This document shows positions 1 to 11,435 of a DNA stretch of 64,000 bases, one piece after another. Location: NCBI GenBank assembly GCA_021234155.1, contig JAJEKV010000313.1, forward strand, positions 126,001-190,000, given 5' to 3'. Both the position numbers and the translations under genes were made by a program. Under the pieces are notes generated by a model. That model was not told the DNA's origin. It made no database searches and saw only the letters and a program-made list of their open reading frames with translations. Positions within the stretch are counted from its first letter, which is position 1, and each line of letters begins with the position of its first letter. This DNA is from Isoetes taiwanensis. Taxonomy: Eukaryota > Streptophyta > Lycopodiopsida > Isoetales > Isoetaceae.

Positions 1-1530
1 ATTTGCCTGGCCGACCTTCGATAGCAAGATCGAGGTGTCCGCCGATAGCAATATCGAGGTCCGCGGGGATGCCCTCGCTCTCCTACACTATTTGGGCTTT
101 ATATTGATCAGTTGGAGAGTTTATTTGCTAACAATGGAGATGATGGAGTTCACCTCCTTCACCAGATCACCAGACAGCTAATATATGTTGACGATGTGAA
201 CCTCCTAACTTACACTCCGGCGAACATGCAACGCCATCTCGATGCCCTGAACACATTCTGCCAGATGACTGATATGCGCGTCAACTTGGCCAAGACTAAG
301 GAGGTTCTCATGTCATCCTCACGTCAATCAAGGGCTCCATCCTTCAGTTATCGAGGGTAAAATGTGAAAGTGGCACCCACTTACAAATATTTGGAATTCG
401 AATTCCCTTTTACTATGCATTACGATGTCTTCATCCGACTACGAATGACAGCAGGTTGAAAGGCACTATATGCAATGCAGAACTACAGTCGCAGAGTGGA
501 GCTGTATGATCGGGCCCATTAGTCGCACCTGTTCAACACCTTCATAAAGCTTGTCCTTTTATACAACGCCGAAGTCTGGGTCCCCATGGTGTCCCTCGCT
601 ACCTAGAACGACTTGGAGCAGGTGTAAAAAGCCTTCTTAGCACGGATATTGGGGTTGAAGTTTACGGTCCCATATCAAATCCTATTGCAGAGGACAGGTT
701 TCTTGCCCCTCAGAAGGCGGCCCTTGATTGCGACATCTTTTACTTTCAGAAGGTGATCACTATGAACGATGCTCCTTTAACCCGGCTTATATCGTGGCAA
801 TAGGGCCTCAAGGCCTGTTGGAAAGAAAACCGAATAGTATTTCTCGTCAGAAGGAATGTACAGGAGCACAGATGCGTACAGGTACAAACAGAAGCAGATT
901 GTTATACAATACCTTGACGCTTGCTTTCTTAGCAAGCTCTGGGATGCCCACACCCTTGAACAAGTAAGATAGCACATTACCGGCGTCACATAAACCCCAC
1001 ATTGGAATAGGGCTTGCAATGCTACCTGCGTACCCATCTGCCTATGAAAAAGCACAGACTCATTGTCTCGATTCTCACAGGTGTAGACCGTCTCTGAATT
1101 GACGCAGGCATATAGATTGAGGAGCCACGCCCGGACAAGCTTTGTCGATGCTGCCAAATGCGAGCCGTTGAGAATGAATGCTATACCATCTAGAGCTGTC
1201 CAGAGCATGATAAAATCTGGACACACTATGCTAATTTGGTCAAGTCCGGCCAGCCGCTACCGTGAGCACAGATTCAATGCAGATGCTGGGATCATACCTT
1301 AAGGAGGTCATGGATGCGCGAGATCAGCTTTGTCCTCGGACACTCGCCTGACTTGTATATATATTTCATGATATGTATGTTTATACAGTTTGACAGCATC
1401 CTTATTACTGCCACGATTTTTCCTTTGAAAACCCTTCGAGACGAGGTTTTTTGCTGTGCTTTGTTATTGGGTCCCATAGACCGATTGTTCTTGTGGACGA
1501 TAAAAATCTATTCTATTCTGTTCTATTTAT
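1..1530 (+). mobile_element. LINE fragment, 3' half (decayed)
   Basis: Remnant of a non-LTR retrotransposon. From about 88 the frame reads GLYIDQLES and then a reverse-transcriptase active site YVDDV at 184-198, followed by VNLAKTK, the usual post-palm signature of LINE reverse transcriptases. Downstream frames, broken by stops, resemble the thumb region. Near 1143-1230 a segment with CRCC, VENECY, CPEHD and WTHYANL matches the cysteine/histidine C-terminal domain of LINE ORF2. The element fades into a (TTCTA)-type tail near 1510-1530. The 5' part lies outside the window. The YADD alanine is replaced by valine. It is related to the fragments at 18.1-18.8 kb and 60.4-64 kb. Non-functional. Confidence 0.75.
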
Positions 1531-2480
1531 CTTTTCCTTTCTATGCCCGTCTTTTGCTGGTCCGCCTACCGTCTCCAGTAGTTTGAAGCCTCTATTTCTA
1601 AACCCCTCTGGCATTTCTCAATTCCTGTGTCTAAATGAGGTAATTCTTTTGTTGAGTTTGATTTCAAGGTTGAATTTAGAGTTTAATTTCTTGTGCATAT
1701 TCATTACCCCTTGTTAGCACACATGCATTTGTTGGCATGGAAGCAATTTCCATATTCTTCCTGCTTGGAGCTATGGAGCTTTGGAATCCATATTTTTCCT
1801 TGCTGCGCAATAGCAAATCTTCCCAGCTACGACGGATTTGCCCTCTTGTCTTCTTTGCCAGTTGATCATTGAAACGCATATGAATCTCGTGGGGACCCAC
1901 ATATAAAAGGTTTGGATCTGAAATTTGAAGTTTAGAAATTTGTAACAGCGGCAACCGCTGTTCAATTTTAGAGAGCCAATATAAAAAAATTAACTGATAA
2001 ATTAAAAAAAAAATGGATGATTCTAGTTGTTTCAAGTTGCATTAATTGTCGAAATGACTCCTCTAGTGGGTCTGTGCAACCTTTCAGCTCATTAATTTTT
2101 TGTTTTTTTGGCTTCCTTCTGTTTTTTCGCCAGAATCTCCATATCCTACCATAGTCAATTCTACCGGAGCATCGATTTTTATTAATCTGGTCATAGATGG
2201 CAATAACAACATCGCAATAATCAGCGACAATTTCTTACGCATCACCCTGGATCGATGGTCTCCAAAAAAATGCGATTATAAATCTTGAAATTTCTCTGTT
2301 TCTAAGCACAATCTAATTGATTTTAAATGGGTTTTCAGAAATTCTTTGTTTCTGCAGTTTGGGCCCAATAGAATCGATGATTCTTACTGAACCATTTTGT
2401 CTTAGCTCATATTTCTATAAAGGTAGTAATACCATTGGCTTATCATGTAATCTGGATCATGGAATGTTATATAAATTTCC

Positions 2481-2718
2481 ATTTACAAAAGTCTAGTGGT
2501 AACACACTAGGTCTAGCAACTATAGGTCTCGAGTTCGAGACTGCCCAGAATCGCACTCTGAACTGTTGGGTGTCAAAACCCACAGACGCAATGTAAGGTG
2601 GTTGGGGGCAGAGCCCAACCAAGCAATGTAGTGTGGTGTGTGGTCACCCAGTTGGATGCTACCTAGTGGCGTGACGTTAAAATACTATCTATCTATCTAT
2701 CTATTATATCTACAAAAG
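2481..2718 (+). mobile_element. tRNA-derived SINE, copy 1
   Basis: Short interspersed element, body about 2492-2709. It has a truncated polymerase III A box (TCTAGTGG) followed by a B box (GTTCGAGAC, 2533-2541) and ends in a TATC-repeat tail. The near-repeat ATTTACAAAAG (2481-2491) and ATCTACAAAAG (2708-2718) flanks it and is the likely target-site duplication, with one mismatch. A second, longer copy lies at 5799-6024. Such elements depend on LINE enzymes for movement; which LINE partners this one is unknown. Confidence 0.8.
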
Positions 2719-3926
2719 CGACGCTCAACAAGAGAAAGTAATGGTTCAATACCACATATAAAATGTAAGAGGAGTAGGAAAAAAGGACACGAGATTGAAA
2801 ACAAGAGATAAGGCAAATCCAAACAACTAACAACAACTAAAGAACGGTAAAAGAGAGATGAAAGATGCGCTCATTCAACATGCAAATGGGCAAGAAGCCG
2901 AGAGCAAGTGACCCACACATTGAACTCAAATAAAAGCGTTAAAACCTTTATAGTCAAAATAAAAACTATGAGCCAAATTATTCAAGGATTGCCACAATAA
3001 AACTTGAGAAGTTTGCAAAGGTAAGCAACCAAACTCATACAATGGACTCACACAAATGGAACTGACAAGTGTGTGCACCAAGATGAGACCAAATAATATT
3101 AATAGATCAACAAATGCAAGTAAATCCGTGTGAGGAAACTCCCTTTCATGTTCAAACTACACAGTCAAAGTAACATCCACCAAAACATTGACCAAAATTT
3201 AAAACCTAAGGGGCAATCCTTAAATGTGTCAGTCAAGTGAAATGCAATTAGTAGACAAAGGCTGGGAACCTATGAAGCTCGTGTCCTACAAATATGTGAT
3301 ACAAACATGTATAAGGGAAAACCCTATACGATTAGATCATTTCACATCAAAGGCAAGTTGGATATCGATTCAAACGTCTATTCAAACCATGATGCAATGA
3401 GTGGTGCAAACAAAACCACTAAAATATCGATAGTCCTCAAAAGAAACACCATCAACTCTAACAAACCAACTCATACAAGGGTCTCTCCAAACATGCAATC
3501 TTGAAAACAGTGAATCTAATGGCACTCAACTAAACCCACATATAGAGAAAGTTGGTTGTCCCTAAACCCTATGAAATTCAAATGGTGACATAAACTCGAC
3601 AAGAAAATATTTTTCAAAAGGAAATGGATTAACCCCGTTCCAAGGATGCACCTCTAAAGGCATAATAAACTTGAGAAGTTAGCAAAAGCAAGCAATTAAA
3701 TGATCTTTCTAAATATTTATAAATGTGCACACAAGGAATGAGACTCAAAATAGAATAGAATAGAATAGAATAATGAAACAAAAGAGCAATAAAATGCAAG
3801 TTTGCTGGCTAGTCCGGTTTGCCCAGCTTTCGCTTCTGCCCCGCAATATCTAGGGCTTGTATGGGCATTTATGGCTGAAAATTGAAAGATACAACGAATT
3901 TTCTTGCATTTCTAGGTTTTCTCAGC
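2719..3926. other. No recognisable gene
   Basis: AT-rich sequence with only short reading frames that I do not recognise. It includes a pure (TAGAA)n run at 3751-3770. Confidence 0.5.
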
Positions 3927-4102
3927 ATCTGCTTCATAGTTCGATAGATGCGCGCATCTAATGTCTAATAAGTTAAGATGTGCATCGTTCCGCATCTAAA
4001 GCATCTAAAGTTCGATACGTGGGGTTTTGGGTGAAAAAAAAAAGTCAAAGTTAGGTTTGCCTTTTCCCCTGTTAGGTTTTCCCTGTCCCGACGTTCCAAA
4101 AT

Positions 4103-4262
4103 TGTCTCCTTTGCTGCTGAAATGATGAGCCGATCAATCCCCTGCTGCCGAAATCCATTCCTTTGCTGTTGGAATCCATTCCCTTGCTGCCGAAATTGCT
4201 TCCTTGCTGCCTAAATCGTTGCCCTTGCTGCCAAAATTTGTCCCTGCTGCCGATTACCATCC
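4103..4262. repeat. Minisatellite, about 22-bp units
   Basis: Seven degenerate units of the form CCTTGCTGCCGAAATCC in a row inside the hAT-like element. They create spurious open frames on both strands. Confidence 0.6.
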
Positions 4263-4438
4263 AAAGGGAGGAAAAATCAGAGAAATCGGGCAGGTTTGAG
4301 AGGAAAGCCAAGCATTTCGAGCATGTCTGTTCTGCATCAGGTATTATAGTTACAAATATTACAGAGTTTGTTGGGTATTTTTGTGGGATCAGTCAGTGGT
4401 TAGAAATAACGGAAGTAAGGAATGAAATCAGTAGCAAT

Positions 4439-4877
4439 TAGCAGCTCTTAATTATAGCAAGCTTGGTGGCTGGGAGTATATTATCCGCCCCCTGGCCCCC
4501 CATCGTCCGTGCATGGTATTATCCGGCCCCCCTTTTGTGTATTTCTCTGTTGTATTGGAGGAGTGGAAGAGGTATTGTGCAGGTTTAGGGTTCGACAAGC
4601 TGCAGATGGTTTTTGGTTTGCAAGGTGGATGATACCATGCTCGCGGGGATGGGGGTGCATGGTATTATCCGGCCCCCTTTGTGTATTTCTCACATTTGTA
4701 TTGGAGGAGTGGAAGAGGTATTATGCGGTGTTTAGGGTTCGACAAGCCGCAGATGGTTTTTTTGTTCTGGCAGGATGATACCATGCCTGACGGGGAGGGG
4801 GTGCAGATAATACCATGCCTCGGGATGTGGGGGCCACTGTGGGGGCCGGATAATAAACTTGATCCTAGCAGCTCTTA
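4439..4877. mobile_element. MITE-like insertion inside the hAT element
   Basis: The core 4479-4855 has inverted ends: TATTATCCGCC at left, GGCCGGATAATA at right, then GGCCCCC and CATGGTATTATC in both arms. About 150 bp is directly duplicated inside (GGAGGAGTGGAAGAGGTATT appears twice). An exact 12-bp direct repeat TAGCAGCTCTTA lies at 4439-4450 and 4866-4877, outside the inverted ends. It may be the true target duplication, or an older duplication at the site. No coding capacity. Confidence 0.6.
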
Positions 4878-4902
4878 TTTCAGTGCTTTTTGAGCAGACA
4901 AT

Positions 4903-5016
4903 ATGCCTAGGAAAAAGGATAAATTTTGGGATGCTGCATGTGATACATCACAAAGTGAAGAAGAAAGTGATGGTGATGGACAAGAATCATCAGAGTTAGA
5001 TCAAACAGTTAATTAA
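4903..5016 (+). pseudogene. Short acidic peptide, possible transposase start
   Basis: A 37-residue frame starting MPRKKDKFWD and continuing into a Ser/Glu-rich stretch. The opening resembles the lead-in to BED zinc fingers of hAT transposases, which fits its place inside a hAT-like element. No zinc finger or catalytic part follows. The match is short, so the call is weak. Confidence 0.3.
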
Positions 5017-5311
5017 ACTTGCTTTGAGAAGTAGATATGCCATGGAACCTAGTATTTCCCGTGTCACTCTATAATTTAACAGCTACTACATCTTCTTCTT
5101 TTGCTTATTCATCTCATAATTTAGTTTAACTTTAATATATTAAAGGTTTATGACTCTAAATCTGTTATTCTTCATGGATTTTGTTATTTAAAACTTTATA
5201 TGCCACATCTAATGCATCTTAAAAAAAGATAGATTCTTTAGATGCTTAGATGCTTAAGATGCTCGCATCTCCCGCGTCTATCTTTAGATGCTTTTGAACT
5301 ATGATCTGCTT

Positions 5312-5798
5312 CCATTCCTGATGCTTGGCTATGCTGAAGTTAGAAGCTCCGATCTGGGGTCTCGGAAGTCTTGAATGCAGTCTCTGGGTTGCAGGAATTC
5401 CAGAAAGGGTGAAAGATGGCTTTTCATATCAACAAATATGGCGTGTACATGCGAATTTTTGACCACTTGGAAGGTTTCGTCCCAACTCGTCTTGATCATC
5501 ATGCCATATTCGCTGGATTACCGGCATTACAGGCAAGATAAACAAAGATATATTTCATGCTTGCTAGATATGTTGCCTCATCTGCAACAACTATCATGCA
5601 TCAAGAATTGTAGAATTGCAGTTTGAGTGAAATTGTGCCTCTTTGTGACAAACATGCACGAAAATCACAGAGAGATTGAGTAGTGGAAAAGCAAATTTAT
5701 GAGACATGTCTTATATTACAAGACACCTCTTATAATGAAGTCATGGAAAACTAACTTTTTTAAGACATGTCACAAGAATGATGTGGCACCTCAAATGC
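5312..5798. other. No recognisable gene
   Basis: Unique-looking AT-rich sequence between the hAT element and the second SINE. The frame at 5375-5626 resembles nothing I know. Confidence 0.4.
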
Positions 5799-6024
5799 GT
5801 CTGGGCGTTTGGTCTAGTGGTAACACACTAGTTCCTTAGCAATGTGGTCTCGAGTTCGAGACCGTCCAGAATCGCACTCAGTACTGTTGGGGGTCAAATC
5901 CCAACAGACGCAATGTAAGGTGGTTGGGGGTAGGGCCGAACCAAGCAATGTAGTGTGGTGTGTGGTCACATGTCCAGTTGGATGCTGCCTCGTGGCGTGA
6001 CGTTAAAACTACTATCTATCTATC
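5799..6024 (+). mobile_element. tRNA-derived SINE, copy 2
   Basis: Longer copy of the SINE at 2492. The A box TGGTCTAGTGG (5810-5820) fits the tRNA A-box consensus at every position, and the B box GTTCGAGAC lies at 5854-5862. The rest of the body matches copy 1 closely, including the CACTC...ACTGTTGGG and GCAATGTAAGGTGGTTGGGG blocks, and ends in a TATC tail. No clear target duplication was found; a tandem duplication directly after the tail may have obscured it. Confidence 0.8.
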
Positions 6025-6079
6025 TTATAGTTGTCTTATCCTACATATGTATCTTATAGTTGTCTTATCCTACATATGT
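6022..6079. repeat. Exact 29-bp tandem duplication
   Basis: The 29 bases at 6022-6050 are repeated exactly at 6051-6079, starting in the SINE tail. This looks like a recent slippage event. Confidence 0.9.
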
Positions 6080-6615
6080 AATTGCTATCGACAAGGTTCG
6101 CTTGAATATTCTACGAAAAATTCTACATCATTGGGAAAAAAAATAGAGAGAAAACAAAATAGACGAAAAATTGCACAGGTTGCCAGCGGAGCAACAAAAG
6201 AAGACCTTCTAGCGCCATAGCCCCCCTTCATTTACGGCCATCCTCTACCCTGTTCATGCTATACTGCAAGATTGTGGATGCTGTATCTGTAGCCATCTGT
6301 GCCGGAAGTCTCCGATCCTGCTGCCATTTGTTTATTGGTGGCCCTTGCCTTACCTCAGTTATTTGTTTGTAGCTGTTGGATGTTTGTTTTTTTGCTGGCT
6401 CTTGCGATTTGAAGTTTTTTGATGAATCCATTTTTATTGCCTTCTGCCTCTTGAAGGTGAGGGTTTTTTTAATCTTCTATTTTTATCATCTTTTTGTTCT
6501 TACCATTTTGTGCCCCAGTTACTTCTGCTTCCGACTCTGTTTTCTAAAATTGAGACCCTTTTTCCTTCTAAAATCCTAGATTTCAGCTGCAGATAACAAC
6601 ATTGAACTTAGAGTG

Positions 6616-6936
6616 ATGGCTGGATATGTGGTTTTGATTGGATCGGTGGTACTAGCATTGGAAATTTTAGGACAAGTTACGAGTCATGTAAATTAAACAA
6701 AATATAGATATGGATAGTTATTATCTGGGTGTTTTAGGTCTGGGTCTTCTAGTTATGGTCTGGATTTGGTTCTGAATGTGTGATTTGCAGGAGCAAAGGC
6801 GACGGTGTTTATAGTGAAGAACAACTGCAATACTAGGCTATGGATTGATATACAGTCTAGCCGAGTTTACTCTGCACAATGCAGGCGATGGCCTCGACTG
6901 GTACAACCTTAGCAACGTGGACTGCTTCGGGAAAAA
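6616..6936 (+). pseudogene. Thaumatin-like protein gene remnant
   Basis: Exon 1 at 6616 encodes a hydrophobic signal-peptide-like start (MAGYVVLIGSVVLALEILGQ), then an intron ending TTTGCAG at 6790. Exon 2 begins with ATVFIVKNNCNTRLWIDI, the thaumatin N-terminal strand (family pattern ATF.IVN.C..TVW). It jumps with a frame shift to LAEFTLHNAGDGLDWYNLSN, the family's later G.LDFYDVSLVDG segment. About 80 residues that normally lie between are missing, including several disulfide cysteines, and the reading ends in a poly-T run. Thaumatin-like proteins are secreted defence proteins; this copy is internally deleted and dead. Confidence 0.65.
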
Positions 6937-7153
6937 GTTTTTTTTTTTTTTCCAAAATGTTGCACAACCCCAATCCTTTGATATGTGGATTCCAAAGTGC
7001 CCTTTCCTTACATTCCGTTGCCAAAACATCCATGATTCCTAACTCTAAACCTCCATGATATGGATATGACAACCCTTCCTGGATTAATTTGAAGAAGAAT
7101 AGTGGAAAAAAGGGCTTTTTTCCATGCCAAAAAAAGTCGTTAAGAAGTTACCC

Positions 7154-7268
7154 ATTTTATCAGGTGAGAAAGCTACAATCCCATGTATACTCTATTGACA
7201 TGTAGCAATCAACTAACCGATTTTATCAAGCGAGAAAGCTACAATTCCAGGTATACGCTATTGACATG
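7154..7268. repeat. 66-bp-period direct duplication
   Basis: About 49 bp beginning ATTTTATCAGG and ending ATTGACATG occurs at 7154-7202 and again at 7220-7268 with a few changes. Confidence 0.8.
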
Positions 7269-8260
7269 GCACTTCAGGATCAAGTAATCTATTGATCGCA
7301 TTCGAGTTATTCGTTGTATATCTATACAGTAAGATTATTCATATCAGCTTCGGAATGGTCCATCTGTGCATGGGCATCGATATTAACATTAACACTCTTT
7401 CTGTTATTTCATCATCATTTTCAGTGTCAATGTCGTCATTACCCTCATCAATATCACTTTGCATATGTCCACCATCAACGAAACTTAAAGGAGTTTCAGG
7501 TTCTTTCCCCATGTCAAGCTCAATTTTTGTTTAATCATCAATTAAGCGCATAGATTCTTGTCCTTCTGTAGTCATACCATCAATAGCAGCAGTATAGCTT
7601 TTGGTGATATTTCTGTCAAAAAGTGCAGCAACAACTTATTAGTGCCCAACAATGTAATGCACCCATATGATGAATCCAAGTAGAATCAATTAAACTAAAC
7701 ACCTAGACTACCCACCCCATGTCTTTCCCACATTTCTCTTCCCATATTTCTTAGATTCTCTTAAAGGACCCGTAACATTCAACTAAAAATTCAATAGTTT
7801 GAAACAGAAATCCTCGAAATCGCTTGCATGCATATATAATCCCTTCCCTATGCACCCACAATCTATATGCCGAGGGGCATAATTATTGCTTTGTGACATT
7901 CAAAACATACCAACACTAACATCAATGGGTTGTTTATTAAGAAAAAGATTCATCCAAATGCCTAATAAATCTAGAAAAACACCTTCAAACATCCAAGTTC
8001 ATGGCACTGAAAAGACATGTTCAGCATACTTGGGGTTCTAACCGATGCCAAGCGAGTAAAGAGAAAAGTTCCCTAAATTTCTTGTAGTTTTCTTGTAGTT
8101 ATAAGACAGCCATATTTTAAGCCAACCGTGGAAAAAGGGCCTCAATTGTTACGTTGAATGTATGAATCAAACGTAACTGAAGAGCAAATGTATGTCTGAC
8201 TGTATTTACTTCATTTATTCATTAGAATAAAAGCAAAACAGCTTAAATCCCAAAAAACCT
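7269..8260. other. No recognisable gene; 3' side of peroxiredoxin
   Basis: Short frames only. The right end probably includes the 3' untranslated region of the minus-strand peroxiredoxin gene. Confidence 0.4.
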
Positions 8261-8910
8261 TCAAAGAAGAGCTTTGAGAATATCATCAGCACGGGAACAA
8301 GTAAATTCTCCCCCTTCTTCAATATTGGCAATCTTCACTACCAGATCTTCCACAAGAAGGGAAAACCTCCTTGATCTGATACCTAAACCTTTTTCTGTAA
8401 GGTCCAGCTCCAGCCCTAATGCCTTGGTATACAAAGCAGATCCATCTGCCAAGAAGAGGACTTCCTCAGAGTTGTATGTCTTGGCCCATTCTCTCACCAC
8501 AAATGGATCATTCACTGCACCCAAAAATGCAAAATCAAGAAATCTAAATCCCAGTTTCTTGCATAGGCAGCCAAACTAAAAGAACAAGCAGAGCACCTGT
8601 CATGCATATAATCTGATCAACTCCCTTTTGTTTGAGCTCAGATGCTTTTTCTATATACCCAGGAACATGTTTCAAACTGTAAGGCAAAAGCATTCTTGTA
8701 AATATATTATGAAGTAGGAAAAAGTAGCCTGGTTCAAATTCAAATCAAGATTAACCTGCAAGTAGGAGTGAAGGCGCCAGGAACACCGAACAAAATAACC
8801 TTCTTTCCCGCAGCAAGGGAGTGAATCGAAGCCTTCTGAAGGGTCCCGTCCTTATCGAAGAAGGAGAGCTCGCCTTCCGGCAGCTTGTCGCCCACTGCTA
8901 TGGGCGCCAT
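8261..8910 (-). CDS. PRXII: Type II peroxiredoxin (thioredoxin-dependent peroxidase)
   Basis: Complete three-exon gene: exon 1 8910-8756, exon 2 8676-8597, exon 3 8514-8261, with GT-AG introns. The spliced length is 489 bp, giving 162 residues, the usual length of plant cytosolic PrxII. The enzyme reduces hydrogen peroxide and alkyl hydroperoxides with thioredoxin or glutaredoxin as donor. The peroxidatic cysteine is C51 in PGAFTPTC and the resolving cysteine is C76 in DQIIC, the same positions as in the family. The start [13 protein letters not shown] matches the conserved N-terminus, with no transit peptide, so a cytosolic location is inferred. All frames are clean, unlike nearly everything else in the window. 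An inverted-repeat element begins 157 bp upstream of the start codon. Confidence 0.95.
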
Positions 8911-9066
8911 AGATAGGTTATGCAGAGTGTTTTCTGTTGAACACTTTAAAGTACTTGCGTACGTGAGTATATCACGGCCATAGATTATACAAGGCTTTCT
9001 TTCAGCTGACACGTATAGATGTTTGCCATGGTTTGTTAACTTGTTTAATCAAGTTTTATAAAGCAA

Positions 9067-10046
9067 GTAATCCACGTAAGGGTGGGATTACTCTCTTTTT
9101 CCGTGTGTTTTAAAACCAGTAATCCTATCTCCACCACAAGATTACAAGATTCACACATTCACAAGATTACTGTTATTTCATTTCACAAGATTACAAGATT
9201 CACAACATTACAAGATTACAGTTACACACAGCATTTCAAAATTCAAAACATAAATGTAGATTACTACCAACGAAGGTAGAAAAATCCACAATGGTATGCA
9301 CAACTAGTCATGGCTCGAGTCACTAAAGAAATCTTAACTCTGGCATGCAGATATGCAAAAGAAGGGGCCAAATTAGCAGCACCAGGATTAGCCGAAGACT
9401 GGACAATGATCGAGGCATGGCGAAAAAGGGAATCCACATGAAGCAACGTAATAATACCTGTAATAGCGGGCGCTAAAATTCGGTCGATTAATGGGGTAGC
9501 CATAGCCATGACCTTCAAAGGAGAGCTTCACAGCCACAGGTAATATTACCTGCTTCTAATGTACCTTGCTCACAAGATTGTAAGACGAAAATCTACGCCG
9601 AACAACGCCGAAATTTTGCCGGAATCAAGAAAAAGGTAAGCGCATGTAAAATAGTTTATAAAAGCACTAGTTTCGCCAATGGATCTTGTAATGGCGTGCC
9701 GGAACCAAGAACCTAACAAAGAACAGAAAGAACAAGTTAGATTTACAAGAAAACAATGTAATAAACAGATTCTTCAAGCGTATCCTCACCAAACAAAAAA
9801 AAAAACCGAGAACAAAGTCGCCAGAAGATGCCCGGAAGTGCCTCTACTCCAAAAAACTCAGAAAAAGTTTCAAGAAACTTGAAGAACTTGAAATTTTTTT
9901 ACCAAAATCCTATCTACCTAACACTAGCCACAGGAACCCGTCCCGAACAAGCAGCGCCACTATATCGGCGAGAATCGGCTCGCCGGAATGAAGCAGGGGA
10001 AAAAAAATTTGCTCTGTTCGTAATCCCACTCTTACGTGGGATTTAC
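9067..10046. mobile_element. Inverted-repeat (MITE-like) element, about 980 bp
   Basis: The left end GTAATCCACGTAAGGGTGGG... (9067-9091) and right end GTAATCCCACTCTTACGTGG... (10020-10046) are inverted copies, and each is also partly self-palindromic. No transposase is visible; the open frames inside are unconvincing. No target duplication was recognised. It lies in the promoter-side flank of the peroxiredoxin gene. Confidence 0.5.
9133..9228. repeat. CACAAGATTACAAGATT short repeats
   Basis: Two copies of an approximately 50-bp block built from CACAAGATTACAAGATTCAC and related pieces, inside the inverted-repeat element. Confidence 0.6.
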
Positions 10047-10049
10047 GTA

Positions 10050-10188
10050 GGGAAATCCACCCTCGGGCATCCCCCCGGAATATTCCGTGAACCCGGCCCT
10101 CGGCCCGGCGACTTTCGCTGACTCGTCGTCGCCATACTCGGTGGCGGCGGAAATTCCTCGGCGGAATGCCCTCGGGGCGTAGATTCCC
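10050..10188. repeat. GC-rich inverted repeat
   Basis: CCCTCGGGCAT near 10060-10070 faces ATGCCCTCGGGGCG near 10167-10180, with GGGAAATC and GATTCCC outside them, so about 140 bp could fold back. It directly follows the MITE-like element and may be part of it. Confidence 0.4.
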
Positions 10189-11435
10189 TATTACTTAACG
10201 CTAACAGACCTAGAGATTTTGGCTTTGTTTTGTTGGAGTTGAATCACATATCTCATCCATACCCCGTACCTTCATGGGCTGGATATAAAGCCAAAAGGCC
10301 AATTTTCATTTGGGTGCGGCGCATGGAATACCATCATCTCCACCCATTTTGGATTCCATATTTTATAGATATTTTCACCAGTTCGGACATGGGTGCCTGT
10401 GCCTGACACTGCCTGTGCCTGTTTGGCGAGAAATTTAATTTGGTGTATGGATATATGCACTAAAGTTACCTAGAGAAGCTGTCTATTAAGTAAGGTTTAT
10501 AGATTTCAAAACAAGTTTTTCTTCTGGCATGTCGTTTCCAGAGAGACAAAGCTTTGGCCATGGCTATTCATTCTATGAATTTCTTGGCACGGTGACCATT
10601 CTCCTTGCTTCGCTATGGGCGTAACAAGTTTATATATGATGTGAGGCACAACCATTAGCTCTGTGATTTTGGGTCTTGCACTTATGACATGCGTTTATGT
10701 TGCAAGGAAAGGAAAGACGCAGAGAAGACATTTGAAAAATTGCATTTTTCTTTAGTTTCTTCTCGAGGTAATTATTCCTTATCTGGTGTGTGGAGAAATA
10801 CAGAATGATATGTACAGGAAATATACGACCAGAAAATACAGGAGAGAATGATGTGAGCTCAGTGCAAGTTTGGGCCTGTATTTTTTGAAAATTCTAAGAG
10901 AAAAGTCATTTCAGGGCTTCAAGGCATAGCTGCGTCTCCAAGGACCAAGTCTATGGTATTCTAGGCACAAGCAAGTTTAGATTGGTTAATGCTGTAAATT
11001 CTAGAGCCTTATAAAGGCTTTTGTAGAGGGTTACTTAAGGCAGTGCTTTATTATTTTTGTTAGGAAACAGTTGGTTTCAAGCTATTTTCCAAGGTGTTCT
11101 AGTGCTTCATTATTGTTGCTAGGAAAGAGTTGGTTTCTAGCTAATTTCCAAGATGTTATGTATTTTCAATAATTTGGCTAAACTGTATGCTTATGTATAG
11201 AGCATCAATGTGGATACTGGACATTGCAGCCAAGGAATGGACATGGGTAGAAAGGCTCTAAATACATTTCATAGCATAGCCATTCATAGCACATAGTCTT
11301 TGCCTTCATATACATGCACTCTAGGTCTGCAGTCTCTTTTGTTATCTCCATTAAACAACATCTGTATAGGACAGAATCAAATATATTGGAGTTTTACTGA
11401 ATGGGGAGGATAATGACATTACTTGAGACATTGCA
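10189..11435. other. No recognisable gene
   Basis: AT-rich, short frames only. A direct repeat containing AGTGCTT(T/C)ATTATT and AGTTGGTTTC occurs near 11041-11160. Confidence 0.4.

Larger units (their letters stand above)
3927..5311. mobile_element. hAT-like DNA transposon with 8-bp TSD
   Basis: Element 3935-5303 begins CATAGTTCGA and ends TTGAACTATG, a terminal inverted repeat. It is flanked by a perfect 8-bp direct repeat ATCTGCTT (3927-3934 and 5304-5311), the target duplication length typical of the hAT superfamily. Both ends are crowded with GCATCT/AGATGC hexamers in both orientations, like the subterminal repeats that hAT transposases bind. It is only 1.37 kb, and its one transposase-like piece is a short peptide at 4903-5016, so it is non-autonomous. 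A MITE-like insertion (4479-4855) sits inside. Confidence 0.85.

Noticed and set aside
777-1226. 149-codon minus-strand frame as a gene
   Set aside because: It is antisense to the LINE ORF2 remnant, whose cysteine-rich C-terminal motif explains the sequence.
3751-3771. (TAGAA)n run as the tail of another LINE
   Set aside because: No LINE coding sequence adjoins it on either side, so a simple microsatellite is sufficient.
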